Source of the DNA: Beduini massiliensis
Lineage (GTDB): Bacteria > Bacillota_I > Bacilli_A > Erysipelotrichales > Coprobacillaceae
DNA length: 64,000 nt
Direction of reading: 5' to 3'
NCBI RefSeq assembly: GCF_000829905.1
Contig: NZ_CDPP01000005.1
Coordinates: 310,001-374,000, forward strand
Positions 38,915 to 49,383 of this stretch are shown piece after piece. Every line of letters begins with the position of its first letter. Position 1 is the first letter of the stretch. A program made the position numbers and the translations under genes. The notes beneath the pieces are model-generated. The model was given only the letters and a program-made list of their open reading frames with translations. It had not been told where the DNA came from and searched no databases.

Positions 38915-38971
38915 AGTATACCTTATTACAGGAAAATTGATATCTTTTTGCAAAATTTGAAAACGTTTACC
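38915..38971 (-). promoter_or_regulatory. GH4 promoter with CcpA cre site
   Basis: TATACT on the minus strand (38920-38915) has only a weak -35 (TATCAA at 16 bases). TTGAAAACGTTTACC at 38957-38971 fits the cre consensus in all but the last base. Its centre is about 56 bases upstream of the likely transcription start, a position where CcpA activates rather than represses in Bacillus. Confidence 0.6.
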
Positions 38972-39070
38972 AGAACATGAAACTTTTTATAGTGTGTTTC
39001 TTAATTCGGTTTTACTGCTGTCCTCTTAGACTTCATCTTATTTTACTAAAAGAAATCAAATAGATTAGGA

Positions 39071-39098
39071 AAACAAAAAAACGGCTACCCGTTTTTTT
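39071..39098 (-). terminator. Terminator of the RpiR gene
   Basis: AAAAAAACGG and CCGTTTTTTT flank a 4-base loop; the TAG stop codon of the RpiR gene lies partly in the loop. Confidence 0.8.
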
Positions 39099-39900
39099 GA
39101 TAAAGCATCCCATAACGTATATAGACCACATTTAAAGCCGTTAAAAAATTAATGCTCCCCGATAATGAAGAATCTGTAAAATCACTTTCCAATCCATCAA
39201 TAAAATAATATTCATCAACGCTGTCTAACACCGGTGATTCACGATTGCAGGTAATCAAAAGCAAAGCAGCGCCCTTCTCTCTTAAGCATTGGATCATCTC
39301 CTTAATTTGATCACTGTTTGCCGATACAGAAAGAATAATCGTTAAACTGTCTTGATCCACAACACGATATTTTAAATCTTCTTCACCGCGGCTGTTGAAG
39401 GAATAAATAAATTTTCCCAGCTTCATGAATTTCATTTGAATATCACTGGCTACCACTTTTGAAAACTGATACCCAAAAAAGTGTACTTTTTTTGCTTCAT
39501 AAATTTTAGAACAAATTCGATCTACTTCATGAATATTCATATTAACGTTCATCATTAGAGACTGAATCGTAAGATCGTAAACTTTTTTTACTAACTGCTG
39601 CGGTTCTTTAAGCAGCACCTCTTTTTCCGCCGGATCAAAACACAGCTCCGCTTTTGCTTTCACTAACCCGTCACGAATTTCCTGCTTAAACTGAATAAAC
39701 GATTCACAGCCAAAATATTTGCAGAAACGGCTGATTGTAGCAATCGAGGTATAACACATATCTGCCAGCTCGTTCACACTGCAGCTTGGTACTTTATTTA
39801 GATTTTGTAAAACAGTCAGGGCAATAGTGTAGTTCATATCTTCCCGATTAGATGTATTTATAAAAGATAATAGATTATAGATAATATCGACTTCCTGCAT
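39085..39900 (-). CDS. MurR/RpiR-family transcriptional regulator
   Basis: 271 residues. N-terminal helix-turn-helix (VNELADMCYTSIATISRFCK), then a SIS domain that binds a phosphosugar (VHFFGYQFSKVVASDI, LTIILSVSANSDQIKEM). Such proteins control sugar-phosphate genes, so the adjacent GH4 gene is a natural target. ATG at 39900 is preferred, with GCGGGGTG upstream; the GTG at 39909 overlaps that site. Orientation matches the GH4 gene but each has its own terminator. Confidence 0.9.
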   Translation of the reverse strand: MQEVDIIYNLLSFINTSNREDMNYTIALTVLQNLNKVPSCSVNELADMCYTSIATISRFCKYFGCESFIQFKQEIRDGLVKAKAELCFDPAEKEVLLKEPQQLVKKVYDLTIQSLMMNVNMNIHEVDRICSKIYEAKKVHFFGYQFSKVVASDIQMKFMKLGKFIYSFNSRGEEDLKYRVVDQDSLTIILSVSANSDQIKEMIQCLREKGAALLLITCNRESPVLDSVDEYYFIDGLESDFTDSSLSGSINFLTALNVVYIRYGMLYQKNG

Positions 39901-39974
39901 CACAGACACCCCGCTTTTAGACCATTATACCCTATTTTAATTTTATTTTAAAGAATAACTATTGTTTGTTGGAA

Positions 39975-40000
39975 TGAAAAAACTGACTACTCGTCAGTTT
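39975..40000 (-). terminator. Terminator of the acidic-tail membrane protein gene
   Basis: AAACTGAC and GTCAGTTT around a 5-base loop, then Ts on the minus strand, overlapping the stop region. Confidence 0.8.
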
Positions 40001-40388
40001 CTTTTGCTGTTACTTCAACGGTTAAATCCGCTTCTTCCTCTTCTTCAAAATCATCATCTTCAAGAGCGTCATTTTCCTCCGCTTCAATCGAAGTAAAATC
40101 AACTGATGATGTTAACAAATCTGTTTCTTCTTTATTTTTTAATAATTGGATCAGATAACCAAAAGCTCCAAATCCCAATCCATAGAAAAGATAAGCAGAA
40201 CTATTATCGACAAAATATTGTATGACATCCCCGATATTACCGCTGATAGTTAATTGCCCTGCCTTAACAAGAGCGTTCACATATTCATAAGATTTATAAA
40301 TACTAAAAATACAATAAATAAATGTCAGGATAGCGAATACATAAAATAAAATGGTTAATTTTGAAAAGTGTTTGTTTTGTTTTTCCAT
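39987..40388 (-). CDS. Two-helix membrane protein with acidic tail
   Basis: 133 residues. Two membrane helices (about 11-31 and 62-82) enclose a short outer loop, and the C-terminal 45 residues are very acidic (DDDFEEEEEADL). No recognised family. GAAAGGAATGAAA precedes the ATG. Single gene between RpiR and cydC. Function unknown. Confidence 0.65.
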   Translation of the reverse strand: MEKQNKHFSKLTILFYVFAILTFIYCIFSIYKSYEYVNALVKAGQLTISGNIGDVIQYFVDNSSAYLFYGLGFGAFGYLIQLLKNKEETDLLTSSVDFTSIEAEENDALEDDDFEEEEEADLTVEVTAKETDE

Positions 40389-40466
40389 ATTTTCATTCCT
40401 TTCAGATACTGCTCAAGTATATCCGATAAATATGGTATGATTGTGTGATAGAAAACAGAGATTGTC

Positions 40467-42128
40467 TTATCGAGGTAATGGCTGTCCGGCATTCATTTCA
40501 AACACCTCGTCTGCAATGTTCATTGTCGAATCACGATGCGAAACTAAAACAATGGTTTTCCCTTCACTTTCCTCCTTTAAAGCTTTCAAGATAACGGCTT
40601 CATTTAAGCTGTCGAGGTTACTTGTTGGTTCATCTAATAAAATAATGTCCGCTTGATGAAGAAAAGCTCTGGCAATGCCGATACGCTGTTTTTGTCCTTG
40701 TGATAATTGACTTCCCAGTTCTCCTGCCTTACTCATATAGCCTTCCGGCAAAGACTCAATAAATGCATCAATCGACGCTTTTTTTGCTGCCAGCTTGATT
40801 TCCTCAAGTGTTGCATCTGGTTTAGCCAAAGCAATATTATTTGCCAATGTATCATTAAACAGGTATGTTTCCTGTATAACATAAGCTTCCATATTTCGTA
40901 AATCATGGGTATTGATTTGATTTAAAGAGCGATTATTTAAAACAATCTGCCCACTGTCCACTTCAAAGAAACGCATCATCAATTTAAGCAAGGTCGACTT
41001 GCCGCTGCCGCTTTTACCGTGAATACCGATGATTTTATTTTTTGGCAGGACGAAGTTTACATCCTCAACAATCTTTTCTAAATCATAGCTAAAAGAAACA
41101 TCTTCGATTTTCATTTCACCATATTGAATTGGATTCTCTCCTGTAATTTCTTTTACTTTCGGTTCTTCTTCAAGCAGTTCTAACAAACGATTTCCACTCG
41201 CTAGAGTATGATGCAGATTATTGGATAAATTACTTAATGCCACTACCGGTCCAAATGAGGACATCATCGCAATAGTGCAAACCACAAGTCCGATAAAAGA
41301 AACAGCTTCAACTTGATAAAGCAAGATCCCACTAACCATCATCAGCAAAGAAAAAAGCAAGACACACACATCACTGGTTGCATAACTCTTCGCTTCTAAT
41401 TTTTTTAATTGGGTCTGATCCTGTTCAATATTTTCCATGCCTTGATTCATTTCCGCTAAACGACACTGCTCATGATTATACTGGATGCTTTCTTTAACTC
41501 CCTGTAAACTATCCAAGATAAAACCATTCATTTTACCGTAGCGATCACGATAACGTTGTCCGGCATTTCTTCCTTTTTTGCCAAAATGCAAAGGTAAGAA
41601 TACTCCGACAGTAAGATAGGCTAACACAGCAATAACACCTAAAAAAACATGATATTGTCCGATAAATCCAATCATTATCAGTGAAACCAAGATGGCAATC
41701 ATTATCGGTGAGATGGTATGTGCATAAAATACTTCTAACAGTTCGATATCGCTGGTAATTAATGAGACCAAATCGCCACTGTTTCTGCCTTCTAGTTTCG
41801 CCGGGGCTAATGTTCTCAATTTCATAAATACCTGATGTCTGATCAAAGCCAGCAATTTAAAGGCAATATAATGATTGGAAGCTTGTTCGATGTAACGCAG
41901 AATTCCTCTGGATAATGCACATAGACCAATCAGAATTAAAAGATGTTCAAAAGACATAAGAACAGCCATTCCCATTCCCTTTAAAACAGCCATAGCAGAA
42001 AGAATCGTGATAAAGATTGCACAAAGATAACCGATGACCCCAAACAAGATGGCTGCCAGCATGATATGCAATAAAGGAAAGACTAAACCAATTAACTTTC
42101 TCATAATAGTAAAAGCACTTCTATTCAT
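40467..42128 (-). CDS. cydC: CydC-type ABC transporter ATP-binding/permease protein
   Basis: 553 residues: six membrane helices, then an ABC domain with Walker A GKSGSGKST, signature LSQGQKQRIGIARA and Walker B IILLDEPTSN. Together with CydD it fits the heterodimeric CydDC thiol exporter (cysteine or glutathione), needed in E. coli for cytochrome bd assembly. No cydAB genes are in the window. Overlaps cydD by 8 bases. Confidence 0.87.
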   Translation of the reverse strand: MNRSAFTIMRKLIGLVFPLLHIMLAAILFGVIGYLCAIFITILSAMAVLKGMGMAVLMSFEHLLILIGLCALSRGILRYIEQASNHYIAFKLLALIRHQVFMKLRTLAPAKLEGRNSGDLVSLITSDIELLEVFYAHTISPIMIAILVSLIMIGFIGQYHVFLGVIAVLAYLTVGVFLPLHFGKKGRNAGQRYRDRYGKMNGFILDSLQGVKESIQYNHEQCRLAEMNQGMENIEQDQTQLKKLEAKSYATSDVCVLLFSLLMMVSGILLYQVEAVSFIGLVVCTIAMMSSFGPVVALSNLSNNLHHTLASGNRLLELLEEEPKVKEITGENPIQYGEMKIEDVSFSYDLEKIVEDVNFVLPKNKIIGIHGKSGSGKSTLLKLMMRFFEVDSGQIVLNNRSLNQINTHDLRNMEAYVIQETYLFNDTLANNIALAKPDATLEEIKLAAKKASIDAFIESLPEGYMSKAGELGSQLSQGQKQRIGIARAFLHQADIILLDEPTSNLDSLNEAVILKALKEESEGKTIVLVSHRDSTMNIADEVFEMNAGQPLPR

Positions 42129-43866
42129 AGGCTGTCTCCTTTCTTAAACCATTCAGCAAGGCTTCTTGTTGTTTATAAACCCGTGCATATTCTCCATCTA
42201 ACTGATATAAATGGGCATGTGTATCTTGTTCAACGATTCCCCCCTCTTTTAGCATGTAGATTTGATCCGCATGGATCGCATTATCTAAACGATGGGAAAT
42301 CATGATGACCGTTTTACGCTTTCTTAACTTTTCGATGACTTTAATAATCGCATTTTCACTTTCAACATCAATATTAGAAGTGGCTTCATCAAAGATATAG
42401 ATAGGGGAATCTTTAAGCAAAGCTCTTGCTAAAACCAACCTTTGGCGCTGTCCGCCGGAAAGATTGCTCCCTTTTTCAAGTACCGGCATGCTTAATCCTC
42501 CCTGCGCTTTAATAAAGCTGTCCAATTTCACTTCACGTAAGGCCTCCCACATTTTCTCTTGGGTAATGGCCGTATTCCCCATTTGCAGATTATAAGCAAT
42601 ATCCCCGGCAAAAAGATAACCATCACCATTCACAACGGTGATGCATGCCATAAGATCTCTTTGATTAATATCGGATAATTCTTTTTTATTTAGCTGAATG
42701 CTCCCTTGATAGTGGCGATGATGTCCCGCTAAAATATTGGCAATCGTGCTTTTCCCGCTTCCAGAAACGCCTGCAAAGCTGGCAAATGAACGAGCGGGTA
42801 TAGTAAAGTTTATATCTTTTAGCACTTGCTTTTCTTCAAGGTAGCCAAATGAAACATGTTCGGCTTTTATGTCAATATTCTCACTGGAATCTAGTGTTAA
42901 TTCTCCTTTTTTATCTAAGGGATGGTCTAAAATTTTAAAAATATTCTCACTGGCACTCATTCCATTCATTGCGATATGGAAAAATGATCCTAACAAACGC
43001 AGAGGAATAAAAAACTCAGAAGACAACAGAATAATCAGCAGCATCCCTATTAAAGAAATACGTCCACTGCGAAATTCAAAGATAGCCAGAATAATGCCTA
43101 AGGCAGCGCCACCAAAAGCAATTAAATCCATTACGGAAATAGAATTTAGCTGCATCGTTAAAACTTTCATAGTTACTTTACGAAACGTTTCCGCTTCTTC
43201 ATCCATCTGTTTTGTTTTTCTTTCATCTGCCTGATAAGCCTTTAATGTTGTCAATCCTCTCAAATTCTCTAAGAAGCTGTCACCTAACTGCATATAAGCC
43301 CCCCAATAACGAGATAGCAGTCTTTTCGCAAACTTCTGCACAGCTACGATGGATAATGGGATTAAGGGAACACATAGCAAAAGTAAAAGGGCTGTTTTAA
43401 AGCTGATAAAACAAAAAAGAATAAACAAAGTAAGGGGAGCAAGCAGACTGTAAATGAGCTGAGGTAAATATTTACTGAAGTAGATTTCCAACTGTTCTAC
43501 CCCTTCCATACTCATCTGAACGACTTTACTGGTTGAAAAAAAGTCTGTATAATGCATGCCTAACGCTAAAATTTTATTATAAATTTTTCCACGTAAAGTT
43601 TTTTTAATCCCCAAGGCGGCTTCATGCCCTGCCATCGTTGCTTTTTGGCTACAGTAAAATCGCAGCCCCATCATGAATAAAATAATCAAAATCGCAGCAA
43701 TCAATTTGATCATCGTTAATTCTTGTTTGTAGGCTGTCGCTAAAGTATAAGCAATCGTCGCATTAAAGATGATATTTGCAAGCAGTCCCCACCATTGAAA
43801 TAAGACTGTCTTTTTTACCGGTGATAAGTTCCCCTCTAACAATGTCAATAATCGTTTATTAATCAT
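42121..43866 (-). CDS. cydD: CydD-type ABC transporter ATP-binding/permease protein
   Basis: 581 residues: six membrane helices, Walker A GVSGSGKST, signature LSGGQRQRLVLARALL, Walker B IYIFDEATSN. The CydD half of the pair; the order cydD-cydC and the 8-base overlap support a heterodimer. Both halves have complete nucleotide-binding motifs. Starts 1 base after the upstream gene. A general ABC multidrug role cannot be excluded. Confidence 0.87.
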   Translation of the reverse strand: MINKRLLTLLEGNLSPVKKTVLFQWWGLLANIIFNATIAYTLATAYKQELTMIKLIAAILIILFMMGLRFYCSQKATMAGHEAALGIKKTLRGKIYNKILALGMHYTDFFSTSKVVQMSMEGVEQLEIYFSKYLPQLIYSLLAPLTLFILFCFISFKTALLLLLCVPLIPLSIVAVQKFAKRLLSRYWGAYMQLGDSFLENLRGLTTLKAYQADERKTKQMDEEAETFRKVTMKVLTMQLNSISVMDLIAFGGAALGIILAIFEFRSGRISLIGMLLIILLSSEFFIPLRLLGSFFHIAMNGMSASENIFKILDHPLDKKGELTLDSSENIDIKAEHVSFGYLEEKQVLKDINFTIPARSFASFAGVSGSGKSTIANILAGHHRHYQGSIQLNKKELSDINQRDLMACITVVNGDGYLFAGDIAYNLQMGNTAITQEKMWEALREVKLDSFIKAQGGLSMPVLEKGSNLSGGQRQRLVLARALLKDSPIYIFDEATSNIDVESENAIIKVIEKLRKRKTVIMISHRLDNAIHADQIYMLKEGGIVEQDTHAHLYQLDGEYARVYKQQEALLNGLRKETAYE

Positions 43867-43867
43867 A

Positions 43868-44170
43868 TTAACCTCCTAATTTCTGATAATAAAAATGTTT
43901 TAAGACAAGCATCGGGCGCTTAAATAACATTCGTGGTCCGCTGTAGCGCATAACTTGACGAATCAACCCCCTTCTTTTTTCATCATAGCAATGAATCTCA
44001 CACTGACTGCAAAAACTTTTCGTTGCCATTTTGGGACAACGATCGATTTTTCGCATAGCATATTCCAACAAATCCTGATGTTCAAGCGAATTAACATGCT
44101 TCGCATAATAAAGATCGATCATTGTTTTAACTAATTCTTTTTCTTTTTTTCTTTTCACTTCCAGGTTCAT
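43868..44170 (-). CDS. Nitrous oxide-stimulated promoter family protein
   Basis: 100 residues with the family Cys set in CPKMATKSFCSQCEIHCY and the conserved RQVMRYSGPRMLFKRP segment (PF11756). Cytoplasmic, probably metal-binding. The family name comes from an early promoter study and does not define a function. ATGA overlap with ybaN and 1 base from cydD put it firmly in this operon. Confidence 0.88.
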   Translation of the reverse strand: MNLEVKRKKEKELVKTMIDLYYAKHVNSLEHQDLLEYAMRKIDRCPKMATKSFCSQCEIHCYDEKRRGLIRQVMRYSGPRMLFKRPMLVLKHFYYQKLGG

Positions 44171-44562
44171 GAGTCTCCCTCCATCTGCGGTGATATTGTT
44201 CTGATTCTAAAAAAGAAATAATAATACTTGAAAATGATTAAAAAAACAATAACGATTTGTCCATAAATAACCGGACAGATAAAGATCGCAAGGATCATCA
44301 TTGCCGAAGCTGGCAAGAGGATCGTCAATTTCGTTTTTAAAGTCATCGCTTTTGTTGTAACAAACTCATGAATATGATTTTGATAAAGTTTCGTATGAAT
44401 CAGCCACCGATGAAACTTTTCAGATCCCTTTGCAAAGAAAAAAGAAGCAAGTAATAAAAACGGAGTAGTAGGCAAAATAGGTAAAATAACCCCGATGCTT
44501 CCAATCACTAAAAATAAAATACCTAATCCCAAACATACGATACGTAATAATCTCTGATTCAT
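44167..44562 (-). CDS. YbaN-family (DUF454) inner-membrane protein
   Basis: 131 residues. Typical DUF454 opening (LGLGILFLVIGSIGVILPILPTTPFLLLASFFFAKGSEKFHRWL), given here as family pattern: a glycine/proline-rich first helix with PTTPF, then FHRWLIHTKLYQ, and two further membrane segments. Function unknown. AGGAGGAACA precedes the ATG; first gene of the ybaN-cydDC operon. Confidence 0.88.
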   Translation of the reverse strand: MNQRLLRIVCLGLGILFLVIGSIGVILPILPTTPFLLLASFFFAKGSEKFHRWLIHTKLYQNHIHEFVTTKAMTLKTKLTILLPASAMMILAIFICPVIYGQIVIVFLIIFKYYYFFFRIRTISPQMEGDS

Positions 44563-44600
44563 TGTTCCTCCTATTTGTTATAATCATCTAACATTTTCAA

Positions 44601-44685
44601 CATTTTTTTAAAGGACAGCTGTCCTTTCTTGTTAGTTCGATCTAACTCTTTAATGATTATAGCATACCTTTTCTTTATAAAGCAA
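44601..44685 (-). promoter_or_regulatory. ybaN-cydDC promoter and leader with perfect dyad
   Basis: On the minus strand TTGCTT (44685-44680) and TATAAT (44661-44656, with TG before it) are 18 bases apart; transcription should begin near 44649. The leader holds GTTAG/CTAAC (44631-44646) and the perfect 18-bp palindrome AAAGGACAGCTGTCCTTT (44610-44627), about 24-41 bases downstream of the start. It lacks a T run and so looks like an operator, not a terminator. Confidence 0.65.
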
Positions 44686-44718
44686 GAAAAAAAGAGAAAC
44701 CTTTTCAGATTTCTCTTT
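44686..44718 (-). terminator. Terminator of the GH1 gene
   Basis: AAAGAGAAA and TTTCTCTTT around a 10-base loop, followed by a T run on the minus strand; it abuts the -35 box of the ybaN promoter. Confidence 0.85.
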
Positions 44719-44724
44719 TGTGTA

Positions 44725-46173
<1,449 letters not shown>

Positions 46174-46202
46174 TTACCTCCTTTTTTTATCATCAAAGAA
46201 TA

Positions 46203-47096
46203 TTAATCAAGATACTCTTTAATAAACGCATCTAAAACATCTAAATAATCGTTTCCATCGGTATTATCCAACAAAAACAAACTTTCTTCATCCTTTAATA
46301 CAAACAGTTCCTTCTTGCAGCGAGCTGCATTATAAAGCGGAAAGACTTGTTTTAACGGAACGAAACAATCTTTTTTGGTATGTATAAACATTGTCGGAAT
46401 CTGATTTTGTTTCACTAATTCCACAGTGTCTAACTGATTGATATCGATACCGTACTTTCTTTTAATGATATAGCGCATCAAAATAACAAACGGGAAATGA
46501 AATATATAATAATCTCGCTGCATTCGATAGCTCACAATATCTCTTACATTAGCATAAGCCCCATCGGAAATAATCGCTTTAATCTGATCAAACTCCTGTA
46601 GTTTGCCGGAAGCATTGAGGATGATATTCGCCCCCATTTCCTTGCCGAACAGGAGTATATTTCCATCAAAATGCTGGTCTAAATAACGAAGCCAATCAAT
46701 CAGATCATCTTGATCCTTTCCGCCCAAGCGATAAATCTCTCCGTCACTGCCGCCATGACCGTATACATCGACCAATAAAAAATTACAATTTAATTTGGTC
46801 TTAAAGAAATCAACATAACTGATCATATCCATGGCATCTAATCCATAAGGATGCAATATCAGCATGGTATTTGGAGCTTGCAGATTAAAATAGTACCCAT
46901 TCAAGGTTTCACCGTCACGATTCTTGATCTGAATCAGGTTCGCTTCATCCAGATCGGTAAAACGTTTATTGGGACGATCTTGTCGTTTCATCAGTACATC
47001 ACTCATCGCTTTAGAAGCATGGTAAATCGCATAGCCGGAAGCTAAAGCTAATGCTCCTAATGATGTCGCAATGGCTACTTTTTTATTAACCGCCAT
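46203..47096 (-). CDS. Membrane-anchored alpha/beta hydrolase
   Basis: 297 residues. An N-terminal hydrophobic helix (about 7-27) probably anchors the protein, then an alpha/beta hydrolase fold: LILHPYGLDAMDM, DVYGHGGSDG, LFGKEMGANI at the nucleophile elbow position (Glu where Ser is usual) and HTKKDCFVPL. The elbow GKEMGA has no serine, so catalysis in the standard way is doubtful. It overlaps the 401-residue protein gene by 11 bases. Confidence 0.8.
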   Translation of the reverse strand: MAVNKKVAIATSLGALALASGYAIYHASKAMSDVLMKRQDRPNKRFTDLDEANLIQIKNRDGETLNGYYFNLQAPNTMLILHPYGLDAMDMISYVDFFKTKLNCNFLLVDVYGHGGSDGEIYRLGGKDQDDLIDWLRYLDQHFDGNILLFGKEMGANIILNASGKLQEFDQIKAIISDGAYANVRDIVSYRMQRDYYIFHFPFVILMRYIIKRKYGIDINQLDTVELVKQNQIPTMFIHTKKDCFVPLKQVFPLYNAARCKKELFVLKDEESLFLLDNTDGNDYLDVLDAFIKEYLD

Positions 47097-48291
47097 AAAT
47101 ATCCTCCTTAAAGTTTTCCATCAGCAATCGATTGATGTTCATGATTTGTTCAAGTGAACCCAGACGATATTCCGGTTTATTCATCAGATCAGCATAATAC
47201 TTTAATGCACTGATCAGTTCCTTCCGAACATCAACATACAGACATTCCGGCACTTCTTCCAAGGGGAAACAACGGAAAATGAAAGAGTTATGATCTTTTT
47301 TAAACAAACGGATTAAAATCTCATAGCCTCCCGTTTTCAGCATATAGTTTCCTAATGCAATCTGCATATCATGATTATCGATGGTTAAAATATCATTCAC
47401 GATATGTTCAAAAATAATCTCTCTTGTTTCTTCCTGCAACTTCTTATCCTCTTTATAAAAACTATATAAATAAGAATACGCTAAATTGCCGTCCTTGGCA
47501 TCTTCTTTAATCAGTTTAAAGCGAACACTCAACGTGCTAAACAAGGCATCTACAATATATTTATTGCACTCAATATCATCAAGCACACTGATCATGCAGA
47601 ACGTAAAACGATCATATTCAAACAGACGTACCGTCAATTCTTCAATTTCATCACGTGCCTTTAAAAAAATCATCTCAATATGAGGCAGACACAATTCAAA
47701 TATTTTTCTGAAATAATAGAGATGGAGATAGTATTCCTGATCCATATAATTCACATTAATACCGGACCAGAAATGTTCATATAATATTTCATCACAAATC
47801 ATATTTACGGATTGAATAAAGCGTTTGTATTCATAGTTCTCAATCAGATTTTCTAAATATGGCAGATAGATTTCATAAAACAGATCCATCGTTTTTTGCG
47901 ATGTTCCCTGATGATACTCCAAATAGTTCAAAATATTAACAATATCTTGATTGGTAATATCTAATGAACGATCACTTTGCGCAATATACCCTTTAAGCTT
48001 ATCACAATCTAATTTCGTCTCCTGTCCGATATAGCGTTCCAAGACTTCCAGCGCTTCAATCGTTAAAGCAATCTGTTCATACTCATGCAGATTTTCCGCA
48101 AAATTGACAGAAATCTGTTCACCTAGTTTAATTTCAAAGAAAATATTGATCTGCTGAAGCTGAGCATCTCGCATATAATAGTGAAATTTATAAATATTTT
48201 TTGTCTTTTGATAACTGCTGTGATATTTATATTTCGATTGATAGGTGGATTTATGTGTCTCAATATAGTCACGGATCAGTTTTCTATTCAT
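47086..48291 (-). CDS. Uncharacterised 401-residue protein
   Basis: Largely helical, rich in Tyr, Glu, Ile and Lys, without signal peptide or membrane segment. Repeated patterns such as LHEYEQIALTIEALEVLERY and DRFTFCMISVLDDIE suggest a helical-repeat architecture. No recognised family or catalytic motif. Start ATG preceded by GGGGATAGCCA. Coupled with the downstream anchored hydrolase by an 11-base overlap, so the two may work together. Confidence 0.65.
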   Translation of the reverse strand: MNRKLIRDYIETHKSTYQSKYKYHSSYQKTKNIYKFHYYMRDAQLQQINIFFEIKLGEQISVNFAENLHEYEQIALTIEALEVLERYIGQETKLDCDKLKGYIAQSDRSLDITNQDIVNILNYLEYHQGTSQKTMDLFYEIYLPYLENLIENYEYKRFIQSVNMICDEILYEHFWSGINVNYMDQEYYLHLYYFRKIFELCLPHIEMIFLKARDEIEELTVRLFEYDRFTFCMISVLDDIECNKYIVDALFSTLSVRFKLIKEDAKDGNLAYSYLYSFYKEDKKLQEETREIIFEHIVNDILTIDNHDMQIALGNYMLKTGGYEILIRLFKKDHNSFIFRCFPLEEVPECLYVDVRKELISALKYYADLMNKPEYRLGSLEQIMNINRLLMENFKEDIYGG

Positions 48292-48324
48292 TGGCTATCC
48301 CCTCTTTTTATATGATATTCCATC

Positions 48325-49074
48325 TTACTCTGTGAAAAATCTCACGGTATTTTCCAATACTGCCGAAATCTCCTGATAAACTTCATAATTATGTGAACCG
48401 TCTGGGATCTCCACAAATTCTACGTCAGCACGCTGATACTGATTCAAATATGCTTTTGAGCTTTCAAACGGCACAGTTTCATCTTTCGTTCCATGAATGA
48501 TCATCAATGGATTTTCATAATCTTCCAAATGCAAAAGCAAATCAAGATTCAAAATCTCCTCCACAAATCGATGAGACAAACGTAATCCCTTACAGTCATA
48601 GACCCCTTCTTCAATCTCATTGACTTCACCGGATTGTTTCATATAACCGATTAAAGCCGGCATACAAAACGCAGGTGCCCATAAACAGCATTTTTTAATC
48701 AGGTCAGGAAACAAAGCCGCAATATTTCCGGCAATGGCTCCGCCCATACTGTGTCCTAATAAATAAATCTCACTGACATCTTCCAATTTTTTTACTTCTT
48801 CTAAAATATGAATCACTTGTTTGCACTCTGCCATATACGTCATTTCTTCAAAATCAAGGTCACTTTCCCCGCTTCCTAAGAAATCAAAACGAATGCTGCC
48901 GATCCCTTGTTTTTCTAATAAACGTGCTAAACGGACAAAAGCAAAACGCGGTCCGTTGCGGTTAGCCGTAAAACCATGCAGCATTACGACCAAAGGATAT
49001 TTTTTCTGATTGGGACGATTCAGCATTCCACGGAGAACGCCCTCTTCTGTTTGTACTTCGCAATAAACTTCCAT
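48325..49074 (-). CDS. Alpha/beta hydrolase (acyl-ester/feruloyl-esterase-like)
   Basis: 249 residues. Oxyanion LHGFTANRNGPRF, DFLGSGESD, nucleophile LGHSMGGAIAG, acid GTKDETVPFESS and base His in DGSHNYEV: a complete triad of the serine-hydrolase type. Cytoplasmic. Similar proteins include cinnamoyl esterases of gut Bacillota. Substrate open. Starts 2 bases after the small gene upstream, so probably co-transcribed. Confidence 0.88.
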   Translation of the reverse strand: MEVYCEVQTEEGVLRGMLNRPNQKKYPLVVMLHGFTANRNGPRFAFVRLARLLEKQGIGSIRFDFLGSGESDLDFEEMTYMAECKQVIHILEEVKKLEDVSEIYLLGHSMGGAIAGNIAALFPDLIKKCCLWAPAFCMPALIGYMKQSGEVNEIEEGVYDCKGLRLSHRFVEEILNLDLLLHLEDYENPLMIIHGTKDETVPFESSKAYLNQYQRADVEFVEIPDGSHNYEVYQEISAVLENTVRFFTE

Positions 49075-49076
49075 GA

Positions 49077-49337
49077 CTATTCCCCCCTTAATTCTGACTC
49101 ATGAATGGTTAAAAAACGCGGATAAAAATCTTCTTTAATATAGTTAAGCAAAAGGTCACGTATGCATTCTGTCGAATAATCGCCGCCGATCATGACCGAA
49201 GTATCCATGATATCTTTTGTAAGTAATTTAAGTTCTAACAAAGATAATGATTTACCGTCCACACGCATCGTATCACTCACGATCTTGAGACAGCGATCGA
49301 AATCTTCTTCACTTGGTATAGCTGTTACATGTTCCAT
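49077..49337 (-). CDS. Small acidic protein of unknown function
   Basis: 86 residues, helical and acidic (PSEEDFDRCLKIVSDTM, LLLNYIKEDFYPRF). No recognised family. GGGGGAAAAA precedes the ATG. The tight 2-base spacing to the hydrolase gene supports its being real. Confidence 0.6.
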   Translation of the reverse strand: MEHVTAIPSEEDFDRCLKIVSDTMRVDGKSLSLLELKLLTKDIMDTSVMIGGDYSTECIRDLLLNYIKEDFYPRFLTIHESELRGE

Positions 49338-49383
49338 TTTTTTCCCCCTTCTTCGCTACTATTATAAACAATCCCTACTTTAA

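Noticed and set aside
44571-44603. Ten-codon leader frame MLKMLDDYNK before ybaN
   Set aside because: No ribosome site precedes it (it follows the palindrome directly) and no terminator lies after it, so there is nothing for it to control.
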